Notes under the pieces: model-generated
What the model saw: the letters and a program-made list of their open reading frames with translations, nothing else
Told to the model about the DNA's origin: nothing
The model's database searches: none
Shown here: piece after piece, positions 6,548 to 13,880 of the stretch
How the letters are laid out: each line of letters begins with the position of its first letter
How positions within the stretch are numbered: the first letter of the stretch is position 1
Program-made: the position numbers and the translations under genes
NCBI GenBank assembly: GCA_023418255.1
Contig: JAEZZZ010000138.1
Location: 1 to 17,676, forward strand
Source: Bacteroidota bacterium
GTDB lineage: Bacteria; Bacteroidota; Bacteroidia; Bacteroidales; Dysgonomonadaceae
DNA length: 17,676 nucleotides
Reading direction: 5' to 3'

Positions 6548-7636
6548 TTACAGACCTACAGTATCTCTATAAAAATCAAGTGCTTCAAAAATAAGTTTTT
6601 TGTTGGCACATTGGTCTATTTTTATTTTGCCGATATCTTCAAGAAGTGAGAAGTGAATGGTGTCCCCAATGTTTTTCTTGTCGTGCGTCATCAATTCGTA
6701 TAGCTTTTCGTAATCGTCGCACGAAAGGGGAAATGCCCCATATTTTTTTTTGATGAATCGAATTGTTTGTAAAAGCTTCTCTTTTGGGAAATCAAGCAAT
6801 AGATACGAGAGGTATAGCTCGCCAATCAGTCCGTATGCAACGGCAAAACCATGTGACAGCATCTGTCCTTTCTCTAACGCTAAACTTTCAAAAGCATGTC
6901 CTATGGTGTGACCCAAATTTAGTGCTTTACGAATATTGTTTTCGTGCGGATCTTTTTTTACTATTTCATTTTTTATTGCGACGGAATGAAAAATCATTTG
7001 ATTAAGTTTTTCATAGTCAATCGTAGAAAAACGATAGTTGACAATTTTTTTCCATTCTTCGTCACTATCAATTAGAGCATGCTTTAGCATCTCAGCATAT
7101 CCTGATAAAATTGCCGTTTTAGGAAGTGTGTCAAGAAAAATGGAAGTTAGAAGCGTATGTTCGGGAGGATAAAACGCCCCAATCTCATTTTTATAATTTC
7201 CCAAGTTGATAGCCGTTTTGCCTCCTACGGAGGCATCGACTGATGCCATCACTGTCGTGGGAATGTTTATGTAACGAATTCCTCGCTTGAATGTTGCCGC
7301 GGCAAAACCACCTAAATCAGTCACCATACCGCCGCCTAAATTTATTAAAAGAGAGTGGCGCGTTGCCCTGTTTTGGGATAAAAAACACCAAACGAGTGAG
7401 AGGTTTTCAATCGTTTTGTTCGTGTCATTCGGTTCAATAACAATATGTTGTGCTGCTCGTATTTCGTCAAGATGGCTGATTTTGGGAAGGCACAACGCGT
7501 GTGTATTTTTATCCGTAAGGACAAAAAGTCGATCGTGATGCATGTTTTGTAATATGTCCTTAATATCTATTGATATACAGTGGCTTTGTAATACGCTGTC
7601 TTTATGAGATGTTTCGGTTATTTTGTGTAGATGCAT
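6548..7636 (-). CDS. aroB: 3-dehydroquinate synthase
   Basis: A 362-residue enzyme of the shikimate pathway. It converts DAHP to 3-dehydroquinate using NAD and a divalent metal. The NAD/substrate segment GGGMVTDLGGFAAATFKRG and IPTTVMASVDASVGGKTAIN lie at about 101-145. The metal ligands are visible in AGYAEMLKH (Glu), LNLGHTIGHAFE (His) and MLSHGFAVAYG (His). The KKDPHE..IRKALN segment is typical. Length is normal. It starts 29 bases after the stop of the GH3–hydrolase gene with no promoter-like box between, so it is probably the second gene of that transcript. The 71 bases between its stop and the convergent lipoprotein gene contain only a weak hairpin and T-run. Confidence 0.95.
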   Translation of the reverse strand: MHLHKITETSHKDSVLQSHCISIDIKDILQNMHHDRLFVLTDKNTHALCLPKISHLDEIRAAQHIVIEPNDTNKTIENLSLVWCFLSQNRATRHSLLINLGGGMVTDLGGFAAATFKRGIRYINIPTTVMASVDASVGGKTAINLGNYKNEIGAFYPPEHTLLTSIFLDTLPKTAILSGYAEMLKHALIDSDEEWKKIVNYRFSTIDYEKLNQMIFHSVAIKNEIVKKDPHENNIRKALNLGHTIGHAFESLALEKGQMLSHGFAVAYGLIGELYLSYLLLDFPKEKLLQTIRFIKKKYGAFPLSCDDYEKLYELMTHDKKNIGDTIHFSLLEDIGKIKIDQCANKKLIFEALDFYRDTVGL

Positions 7637-7665
7637 ATTTTACTCAGTTTGCGTGGTATGTTTTA

Positions 7666-10632
7666 TTAATGCCGTCCAGTTTGAATGGCTCTATAGATAT
7701 CATCTTGTATGCGTTCTCTAATTTTCATTGATGATAAGCGGTTGGGAGAACGACTTGGATTGACACGATTCGATAAAAATATGTAAATAAGTTGATTACT
7801 TGGGTCTATCCAAAAGCATGTTCCCGTATATCCTGTGTGTCCGTATGTAGTAATGGGTGTGTTTGGGCTCGTAGGACTCGATTTGCTGTTTTGGGGGTCG
7901 GGCTTATCAAATCCCAGTCCTCGGCGACTAATGTTGCTTTTGCTTGTAGTAAAAAGTCGTACGGTCTCCTTTTTTAAATATCGCTCCCCTCCATATTCGC
8001 CTTGATTAAGCCACATCTGATAGAGCTTGGCTAAGTCGTTGGCATTTGAAAAAAGACCCGCGTTACCCGAGATCCCTCCAAAAATTGCAGCACCTTCATC
8101 ATGCACATATCCTCGAATATGTTGTTTGCGAAAAAAAAGGTCGTTTTCTGTTGCGGGAATTCTATCCAGTGAAAGGTGTTTTAATGGTTGAAATGTGGTC
8201 GTTCCGGCACCCAGTTTATTGAAAAAAATTTGCTTTAGATAGCTGTCCATATTTGTTTTCGTAATATTTTCTATTGCCTCTTTTAATAACATAAAGTTTA
8301 GACAGCTGTATCGATATCGTCTGTTTTTTAACAAATCGGTATCAATGATATCTTTCAAAAGTTTATCGTGCAACTGTTTGCCTACGAACATCTCTTTTGC
8401 TATGGCATACGGGTGCGAAATAGATTCTTTTGTTGAGATATATCCGGGGATAAATTTATAATCGGTGCGCGCCCACATTCCGGCATAACGCACAGAGTGT
8501 TGTTTTGTCCATTGACTTGAAAGCAGTTTTCCCGAATAACTGTCTTTGTCAATGGCGGATGTGTAATAGGGAATGAATGAAGGTATTCGGGATTCGTGAA
8601 ATAGCAACGATCGAATTGTAATGTTCGCTTTGTTGCTTCCTCGCGTCTGTGGAACGTGCTTGCCAAGTACGTCGTGAAGTTGAATTTTTTTTTCGTCGTA
8701 CAGTTTCATGATGGCGGGTACTGTTGCCGAGGCTTTTGTCATCGAAGCGATATCGTACACGGTTTGGGTTGTGACTTTTTCAGATTTTGCCCCATAATCA
8801 AAAGTGCCAAACGCCCGATCATAAATTACGATGCCATTTTTCGCGATAAGGATTTGACAGCCCGGATAGGCGTGTTGCCGTATGCCTGACAAAGCGATGC
8901 TCTCAATACCTTGAAACATATGGGACGATATGCCAACCTCTTCCGGTAGCGAGTAGGAGAGCCGTGTCTTTTTTGTTTCTATTCCTTCTCCCTCTTTGAA
9001 GTTTTTCACCGATACAGGAATTTTTCCGTTTATTTCGATTCCCCCAAACAGTGCTTGTGCTGCGCTTTTTTGTGCATTTTCTGTGTTGTCGTGGCACAGC
9101 AAAATGCTTTTAGCGGCAGTAATAGAGCCTTGAAATTGATTAAGTCTTTGCGGTTTTGTGAAAAATATCAGAGCAGATGCTCTTTTGTTTATCTCTTCTT
9201 GCAATGAATACGCGTCTGACAGCTTGTTGGAGTGTATGGAGAAGAGAATTAGATCAAACGCCTTCAACTCATTTTTTATATTTTCAAGTGCTGTGACAGA
9301 TGGAATTTGATATGACTTGATATTGGTGTATTTTTGAAGCCAGTCTTGAAATGTTGTTTTTGATGACGCTCCAATGGCGACGGATGCGATTTTTGTTTTG
9401 TCCAATTTTTTAATCGGGACAATGTTTTGGTCATTTTTTAGCAACACGGTAGCTTTATCATATATTTTCTGTTGAAGCCATTTTGCTTTTGAGGAGTGAA
9501 CCCGCTGATATATCGTTCGCGTGTTTATCGGTGTAAACTTATGCGTGTTGAGAAGATATTTGTATGTAAGTATTCGTTTTACTTTTTCATCAATTAGCGT
9601 TTGGGATATGGAGCCTTTTTCAACCGCTGCTTTGACCGACTCGACCTCTTTTTGCAAATGAACCGAGCCCAGAATAATATCGTTACCCGCAAGCAACGCT
9701 TTCACGCTCACATCGGATTGGTTTGCCACACCTTGCATTGCCATGCCGTCGGTGAAAACTATTCCTTTGAAACCCATCTCTTCGCGAAGCAATTGTGTGC
9801 CAATTTCCGGTGAAAGTGATGCAGGCAGTCCATTGGTGTTAAGTGCCGGCACGTTGAGATGTCCCAACATGATGCCTGATAATCCCGCGTGAATATATTC
9901 CTTAAAAGGGAGCAACTCAGTCTCTTCGAGGCGAGAACGATTGTGGTTAATGGTTGGTAATGTTTTGTGCGAATCTTCCGATGTGTCACCATGACCCGGA
10001 AAATGCTTGGCCACCGACAATACGCCATTCTCTTCCATTCCCATGGAATAGGCAATGCCTAAATTTGCCACATGTGTTGGGCTCTCACCAAAGGAGCGGT
10101 CGCCAATTACAGGATTCAGAGGATTGCTGTGTACATCCAATGAAGGGGCGAAGTTGATATGGATGCCCATTTCTTTACACTGACGAGCAATCTCGTTTCC
10201 ATATTGTTTTAAAATGTTTTCGTCTTGAATGGCACCAAGCACCATGTTGCGTGGAAAAACAGGCGCGTCACGAAGTCGCATAGAAAGCCCCCATTCACCG
10301 TCCAAGGCGATAAGAAGAGGAGTTTTGGATATTTGTTGTGCATAGTTTGTTATTTCCGCTTGTGATTTCAATGTCCCTTTTGTAAAGAGAATACCGCCTA
10401 TTTTTTGTTGATTTATGTATTGAGAAACTCTTGTTTTCCATGTCTCGTCGGGTTGAGCAACAGGCATAAAGAGTTGGCCTATCTTTTCATCTAAAGTCAA
10501 GGTGTTGAATACAGAATCTACCCATTTACTCATTTGGGCAATATCAACATTCTGAAATAGTGGGCTTTGTTGTTGGGCACTTGATGCATAATAAAACGAG
10601 ATGAAAAACAGGGAAAAAAGAAGTTTCTTCAT
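7666..10632 (-). CDS. GH3 beta-N-acetylglucosaminidase fused to a beta-lactamase-fold serine hydrolase
   Basis: A 988-residue secreted bifunctional protein with a signal peptide (MKKLLFSLFFISFYYASSAQ). Residues about 35-365 are a NagZ-like GH3 barrel: GDRSFGESP (177-185), KHFPGHGDTSEDSH (209-222, with the loop Asp–His acid/base pair of NagZ), and VFTDGMAMQG with the nucleophile Asp295. Residues about 370-555 resemble a GH3 C-terminal alpha/beta sandwich (ATVLLKNDQNIVPI). Residues about 565-985 are a class C beta-lactamase/serine-hydrolase domain with SMTK (630-633), a Tyr box YSC (775-777), and HTG (932-934). The fusion is a known Bacteroidetes architecture. Removal of GlcNAc from muropeptides and processing of a peptide or lactyl moiety are inferred. 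The periplasmic location differs from the cytoplasmic NagZ of Proteobacteria. It leads a unit with aroB. Confidence 0.9.
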   Translation of the reverse strand: MKKLLFSLFFISFYYASSAQQQSPLFQNVDIAQMSKWVDSVFNTLTLDEKIGQLFMPVAQPDETWKTRVSQYINQQKIGGILFTKGTLKSQAEITNYAQQISKTPLLIALDGEWGLSMRLRDAPVFPRNMVLGAIQDENILKQYGNEIARQCKEMGIHINFAPSLDVHSNPLNPVIGDRSFGESPTHVANLGIAYSMGMEENGVLSVAKHFPGHGDTSEDSHKTLPTINHNRSRLEETELLPFKEYIHAGLSGIMLGHLNVPALNTNGLPASLSPEIGTQLLREEMGFKGIVFTDGMAMQGVANQSDVSVKALLAGNDIILGSVHLQKEVESVKAAVEKGSISQTLIDEKVKRILTYKYLLNTHKFTPINTRTIYQRVHSSKAKWLQQKIYDKATVLLKNDQNIVPIKKLDKTKIASVAIGASSKTTFQDWLQKYTNIKSYQIPSVTALENIKNELKAFDLILFSIHSNKLSDAYSLQEEINKRASALIFFTKPQRLNQFQGSITAAKSILLCHDNTENAQKSAAQALFGGIEINGKIPVSVKNFKEGEGIETKKTRLSYSLPEEVGISSHMFQGIESIALSGIRQHAYPGCQILIAKNGIVIYDRAFGTFDYGAKSEKVTTQTVYDIASMTKASATVPAIMKLYDEKKIQLHDVLGKHVPQTRGSNKANITIRSLLFHESRIPSFIPYYTSAIDKDSYSGKLLSSQWTKQHSVRYAGMWARTDYKFIPGYISTKESISHPYAIAKEMFVGKQLHDKLLKDIIDTDLLKNRRYRYSCLNFMLLKEAIENITKTNMDSYLKQIFFNKLGAGTTTFQPLKHLSLDRIPATENDLFFRKQHIRGYVHDEGAAIFGGISGNAGLFSNANDLAKLYQMWLNQGEYGGERYLKKETVRLFTTSKSNISRRGLGFDKPDPQNSKSSPTSPNTPITTYGHTGYTGTCFWIDPSNQLIYIFLSNRVNPSRSPNRLSSMKIRERIQDDIYRAIQTGRH

Positions 10633-10672
10633 ATTAAAATAAATGTGTAAAAATAGTTGTTAGTAATTTATT

Positions 10673-10702
10673 CAAAAGTACATTTTTTTGTTATTCAACA
10701 AA
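10673..10702 (-). promoter_or_regulatory. Promoter of the GH3–hydrolase/aroB unit
   Basis: On the minus strand TTTG (10702-10699) and TACTTTTG (10680-10673) are spaced by 18 bases, a good -33/-7 pair of the Bacteroidetes type. The -7 box lies 40 bases before the ATG at 10632. The remaining bases to the serpin start are AT-rich, and no clear promoter for the serpin was found. Confidence 0.5.
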
Positions 10703-10852
10703 AATTAAAAATCAAAATAAACCTAAAAATGAAATTTTGGAATGTTTTAACAAAGTAACTGCAACATTTGCCACAACAAAAGCATCATTACAACAAAGAG
10801 AGTTACAAAACTCAAACAAATCAATGACTTTTAATTATAAATAAGCATCCTT

Positions 10853-12109
10853 ATGAAAACATTAAGAAAAGAAATTGTTTTTTCCGTGTGTTGTGGCTGT
10901 ATGATGATGGCATGCGACAAAAACGACCATCCAAATCCCCGAAAGCTACAAGACCCGATAACCATTCAACTGCGCGCTGCCGATCTTAAAGTGCAACAAG
11001 CAAACGACGCGTTTGCTTTTGAGTTGGTGTCACGCGTTTATGATGAAGAGATGGCAAACAATAAGAAAAATTTCATGGTTTCACCATTTAGTTTAAGCAT
11101 GGCGCTGGGCATGACGTGGAATGGTGCCGACAAGGAAACAAAAGAGGCTATGAAAAACGCGATGAAATTTAATGACAGTTCCGATGATGAAGTAAATGCC
11201 TATTTTCAAAAGATGGTGAGCGCTCTGTTGAAAACCGATCCATCGACCAAACTTGCCATTGCCAACTCAATATGGACAAACAAATCGGTATCCATAAAAC
11301 AACCTTTTCTTGATATCAACAAGAAATATTATGCGGCACAAATCGAGTCGGTAGATTTTTCCAATCCCAATACTGTTAATAGGATAAATAATTGGTGTGC
11401 CGAACAGACGAACAACCTTATTAAAAAGGTACTTCGTGAAACAGACTCCGATGCTTTAATGTATCTTCTCAATGCTCTCTATTTCAAAGGAATTTGGGCG
11501 TCTCAATTCAAGAAAAGCGAGACAGCATCAATGCCCTTCACCACATTTGCTCAAGAAGAGAAACGCGTGGATATGATGCATCAAAAGCACATGTTTAAAT
11601 ACGCTTCTGACGAAAACATCGAAACAGTAGCATTGCCTTACGGCAATAACGCATTCAGCATGATGGTGCTGCTTCCGAAGGAAGGAAAAACCATAAAATC
11701 TGCCCTCGAAAAACTTATGACTCCCAACTACTGGAGCGATATGAAAAATCGATTAAATACTTACGATGTCAAACTCTACTTACCTAAATTTAAGACCGAA
11801 TACAGCAAGCGGCTCAACTTCGCATTGACGGATATGGGCATGGGAGTCGCTTTTACGTCCAATGCCAATTTCTCAAAAATGTCCGATAAAGAATCTCAAA
11901 TTTCTTTTGTTGATCAATTTACCTATATCCAGACAGATGAGGTAGGCACGGAAGCCGCTGCTGTGACAGTTGTAGGCATGGAATTAATCGCGCCGCCCCC
12001 ACCTAAGTCTGTTGTGTTTAAAGCGGATAGACCGTTTTTGTACCTAATTCAGGAAAACTCAACCGGTGCCATCCTCTTTATGGGCTTGGTACACGATGTG
12101 CAATCATAG
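10853..12109 (+). CDS. Lipoprotein serpin (serine-protease inhibitor)
   Basis: A 418-residue serpin. The N-terminus is a lipoprotein signal ending MMMAC with Cys21; the following acidic DKND recalls Bacteroidetes surface-export signals, so outer-surface display is possible. The serpin core starts at about 50 (FAFELVSRVYDEEM) and includes NFMVSPFSLSMALGMTWNGA, NALYFKGIW and FDMM-type strand residues (VDMMHQKHMFKY). The reactive-centre hinge EVGTEAAAVT (363-372) has the small residues needed for loop insertion, so it should be inhibitory. Counting 16 residues from the hinge Glu puts the scissile bond at about Ile379-Ala380, followed by four prolines (381-384). The signature FKADRPFLYLI (389-399) is intact. 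The P1 region suggests proteases that cut after hydrophobic residues; this is an inference. The gene is convergent with pdxH, 11 bases apart. Confidence 0.95.
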   Translation: MKTLRKEIVFSVCCGCMMMACDKNDHPNPRKLQDPITIQLRAADLKVQQANDAFAFELVSRVYDEEMANNKKNFMVSPFSLSMALGMTWNGADKETKEAMKNAMKFNDSSDDEVNAYFQKMVSALLKTDPSTKLAIANSIWTNKSVSIKQPFLDINKKYYAAQIESVDFSNPNTVNRINNWCAEQTNNLIKKVLRETDSDALMYLLNALYFKGIWASQFKKSETASMPFTTFAQEEKRVDMMHQKHMFKYASDENIETVALPYGNNAFSMMVLLPKEGKTIKSALEKLMTPNYWSDMKNRLNTYDVKLYLPKFKTEYSKRLNFALTDMGMGVAFTSNANFSKMSDKESQISFVDQFTYIQTDEVGTEAAAVTVVGMELIAPPPPKSVVFKADRPFLYLIQENSTGAILFMGLVHDVQS

Positions 12110-12120
12110 ATGACAAAATC

Positions 12121-12759
12121 TTAGGGTGCCAAACGCTGTTTTTTCCATCCTGAAGAGGTGAGTGTATAGAGAATGCGGTCGTGTAATCTTCCCGGGCGTC
12201 CTTGCCAAAACTCAATCGATGTGGGATGCAAAACATATCCGCCCCAATGTGGAGGACGAGGAATGGCACGGTTTGCAAATTTTTCTTCAAACTCTTTTTG
12301 CAGATTTTCCAACTCTTCTCTATTTTTTAGCACGCGACTTTGAGGCGAAGCCCACGCACCCAGTCGGCTGTTTGACGGGCGAGAGTCAAAATAGGTGTCG
12401 GAATCGGTTTCCGACACTTTTTCTATGTTCCCTTCAATACGCACTTGTCGCTCAATTTCGTGCCAGTCAAAAACCAATGCCGAAGCCGAGTTTTCTGACA
12501 ATTCGTGTCCTTTGCGGCTCATGTAGTTGGTGAAAAAAATAAATCCGTCGGCTGAAACCTCTTTGAGCAACACGATGCGTGCCGATGGTTTTCCATCGCG
12601 TGTACACGTTGCCAGCACCATGGCATTGGGCTCGGAAAGCTCTGCGTCAATGGCATCGCGCATCCATTTGTTAAACTGTTCTATAGGTGATTCGGGCATT
12701 TGGTTTTCATCCAATTCGTCTTGTGTATATTCTTCGCGTAAATTAAAAAGTGTTTTCAT
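12121..12759 (-). CDS. pdxH: Pyridoxamine 5'-phosphate oxidase
   Basis: A 212-residue FMN enzyme oxidising PNP/PMP to pyridoxal 5'-phosphate. Conserved segments include PNAMVLATCTRDGKPSARIVLLK, FFTNYMSRKGHEL, ALVFDWHEIERQVRIEG, YFDSRPSNSRLGAWAS, and the C-terminal signature IEFWQGRPGRLHDR. Length matches the family (about 210-220). The frame is open back to 12876, but the ATG at 12759 (MKTLFNLREEYTQDEL) is preferred. The upstream 39 residues have no homologous look, and a TACATTTG box at 12831-12824 would place the transcript start after the upstream ATG. Confidence 0.96.
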   Translation of the reverse strand: MKTLFNLREEYTQDELDENQMPESPIEQFNKWMRDAIDAELSEPNAMVLATCTRDGKPSARIVLLKEVSADGFIFFTNYMSRKGHELSENSASALVFDWHEIERQVRIEGNIEKVSETDSDTYFDSRPSNSRLGAWASPQSRVLKNREELENLQKEFEEKFANRAIPRPPHWGGYVLHPTSIEFWQGRPGRLHDRILYTLTSSGWKKQRLAP

Positions 12760-12823
12760 TTTTTTTTGTTTGTTTTTATGATTAAAAAGAAATATCCGGT
12801 TGTTTTCAACATGGAAATCAATG

Positions 12824-12831
12824 CAAATGTA
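12824..12831 (-). promoter_or_regulatory. -7 box of pdxH
   Basis: The minus strand reads TACATTTG, a TAnnTTTG match 65 bases before the chosen pdxH ATG. The -33 position shows TTTT rather than TTTG. It supports the shorter pdxH start. Confidence 0.35.
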
Positions 12832-12876
12832 CGTGATTTCTATCATAAAACAGGGTTGAGAGATAAAAAAATGCAT

Positions 12877-13176
12877 TAGAGGTTGTGACGCGTTCTCCGA
12901 TTTTTTTGTTTAAACAAGAGTTGTCCCTATTTCAAGATTGTGTCAAATCGTATCAATCGGTAGCATAGATGTTTTTGATGTTGCTTTGTGTTATGAGCAT
13001 TGTTTTGCTTTTAAAAATGATTTAGTATGAATGTCTTGTTAATTTATCATAATTGTAATGTAGGTAGATTAACGTAAATAGCCATTAAGTGCCGCATTTT
13101 TCCTATCTTCGCAGAATCATTGATCTTTTAAATAAAAAAATAAAAAGATAAATAATATCAATGATGCTATGTTACG
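12877..13176. other. Divergent intergenic region between pdxH and the ABC ATPase gene
   Basis: AT-rich stretch of 300 bases with no credible ORF. It contains a perfect 12-bp palindrome TTGTTTAAACAA at 12906-12917. TATCTTCG at 13104-13111, followed by CA, is close to the common Bacteroidetes -7 sequence TATCTTTGCA and probably marks the promoter of the ABC ATPase/peptidase pair, about 65 bases before the ATG at 13177. No TTTG -33 element is evident. Confidence 0.4.
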
Positions 13177-13830
13177 ATGATTAAAGTTGAAGGAATACAT
13201 AAGAGTTTTGGCGCGCTGCAGGTACTAAAAGGAATCGATTTAGAGGTGCGCGAGGGAGAAATAATATCCATTGTAGGTCCCAGCGGTGCAGGAAAAACTA
13301 CCCTGCTGATGATTCTGGGAACGTTGGAGAAAGCCGATTCCGGAACCATCGTTATCAACAATACCAATGTCAGTCAATTAAGCGAAAAGCATCTTGCCGA
13401 TTTTAGAAACAAGTATATCGGTTTTGTTTTTCAATTTCACCAGCTATTGCCCGAATTTACGGCGTTGGAAAATGTAATGATTCCCGGTCTAATTGGGAAA
13501 AATCGGTTCTCAAAAACAGAAAAGAGAGCTAAGGAGTTGCTCGACATGATGGGGCTTTCCGGGCGTTTAGAACATAAACCGGCCGAGCTTTCCGGAGGTG
13601 AAAAGCAGCGTGTAGCTGTGGCGCGTGCCTTAATTAACCGACCGGCAGTTGTCTATGCCGACGAACCGTCGGGAAGCCTCGACACCGATAATAAAGAGGA
13701 GTTGCATCGTCTTATTTTCGATTTGAGAAAAGAGTTAAATCAAACGTTTGTCATCGTTACGCACGACACGTCGTTGGCAACGGTTACCGATAGAACCATT
13801 TCGATGATTGATGGACGCATTGTGAAATAA
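13177..13830 (+). CDS. LolD-like ABC transporter ATP-binding protein
   Basis: A 217-residue ATPase subunit with all nucleotide-binding motifs: Walker A GPSGAGKT (34-41), Q-loop Gln86 in FVFQFHQLLPEFTALENV, signature LSGGEKQ (138-144), Walker B VVYADE (158-163), and H-loop His196. The 'FQ.H.LLPEF.ALENVM.P' segment and small size place it in the MacB/LolD/FtsE group. LolD powers release of lipoproteins from the inner membrane for transport to the outer membrane. No permease (LolC/E type) lies beside it, so lolD is a likely but unproven name; an orphan ATPase of this group is also the usual arrangement in many Bacteroidales as I recall. The lipoprotein peptidase gene follows after 50 bases. Confidence 0.88.
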   Translation: MIKVEGIHKSFGALQVLKGIDLEVREGEIISIVGPSGAGKTTLLMILGTLEKADSGTIVINNTNVSQLSEKHLADFRNKYIGFVFQFHQLLPEFTALENVMIPGLIGKNRFSKTEKRAKELLDMMGLSGRLEHKPAELSGGEKQRVAVARALINRPAVVYADEPSGSLDTDNKEELHRLIFDLRKELNQTFVIVTHDTSLATVTDRTISMIDGRIVK

Positions 13831-13880
13831 TCTGATTTTTGTGTAAGAACGAATCATCTAATAGACAGAAAATAATAATC

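Noticed and set aside
10736..10770. TTTG ... AACATTTG as a serpin promoter
   Set aside because: The -7 lacks the leading TA, the spacing is 23 bases, and the leader would be about 80 bases. The match is too loose.
12162..12533. Plus-strand open frame of 123 codons across pdxH
   Set aside because: Antisense to the conserved pdxH coding sequence, with no family resemblance.
12760..12876. Upstream extension of pdxH by 39 residues
   Set aside because: The added residues do not resemble PdxH N-termini and a promoter-like box lies within the extension. The ATG at 12759 gives the normal length.
13839..13880. TTG-initiated extension of the S9 peptidase
   Set aside because: It would place 14 hydrophilic residues before a good lipoprotein signal that starts at the ATG at 13881.
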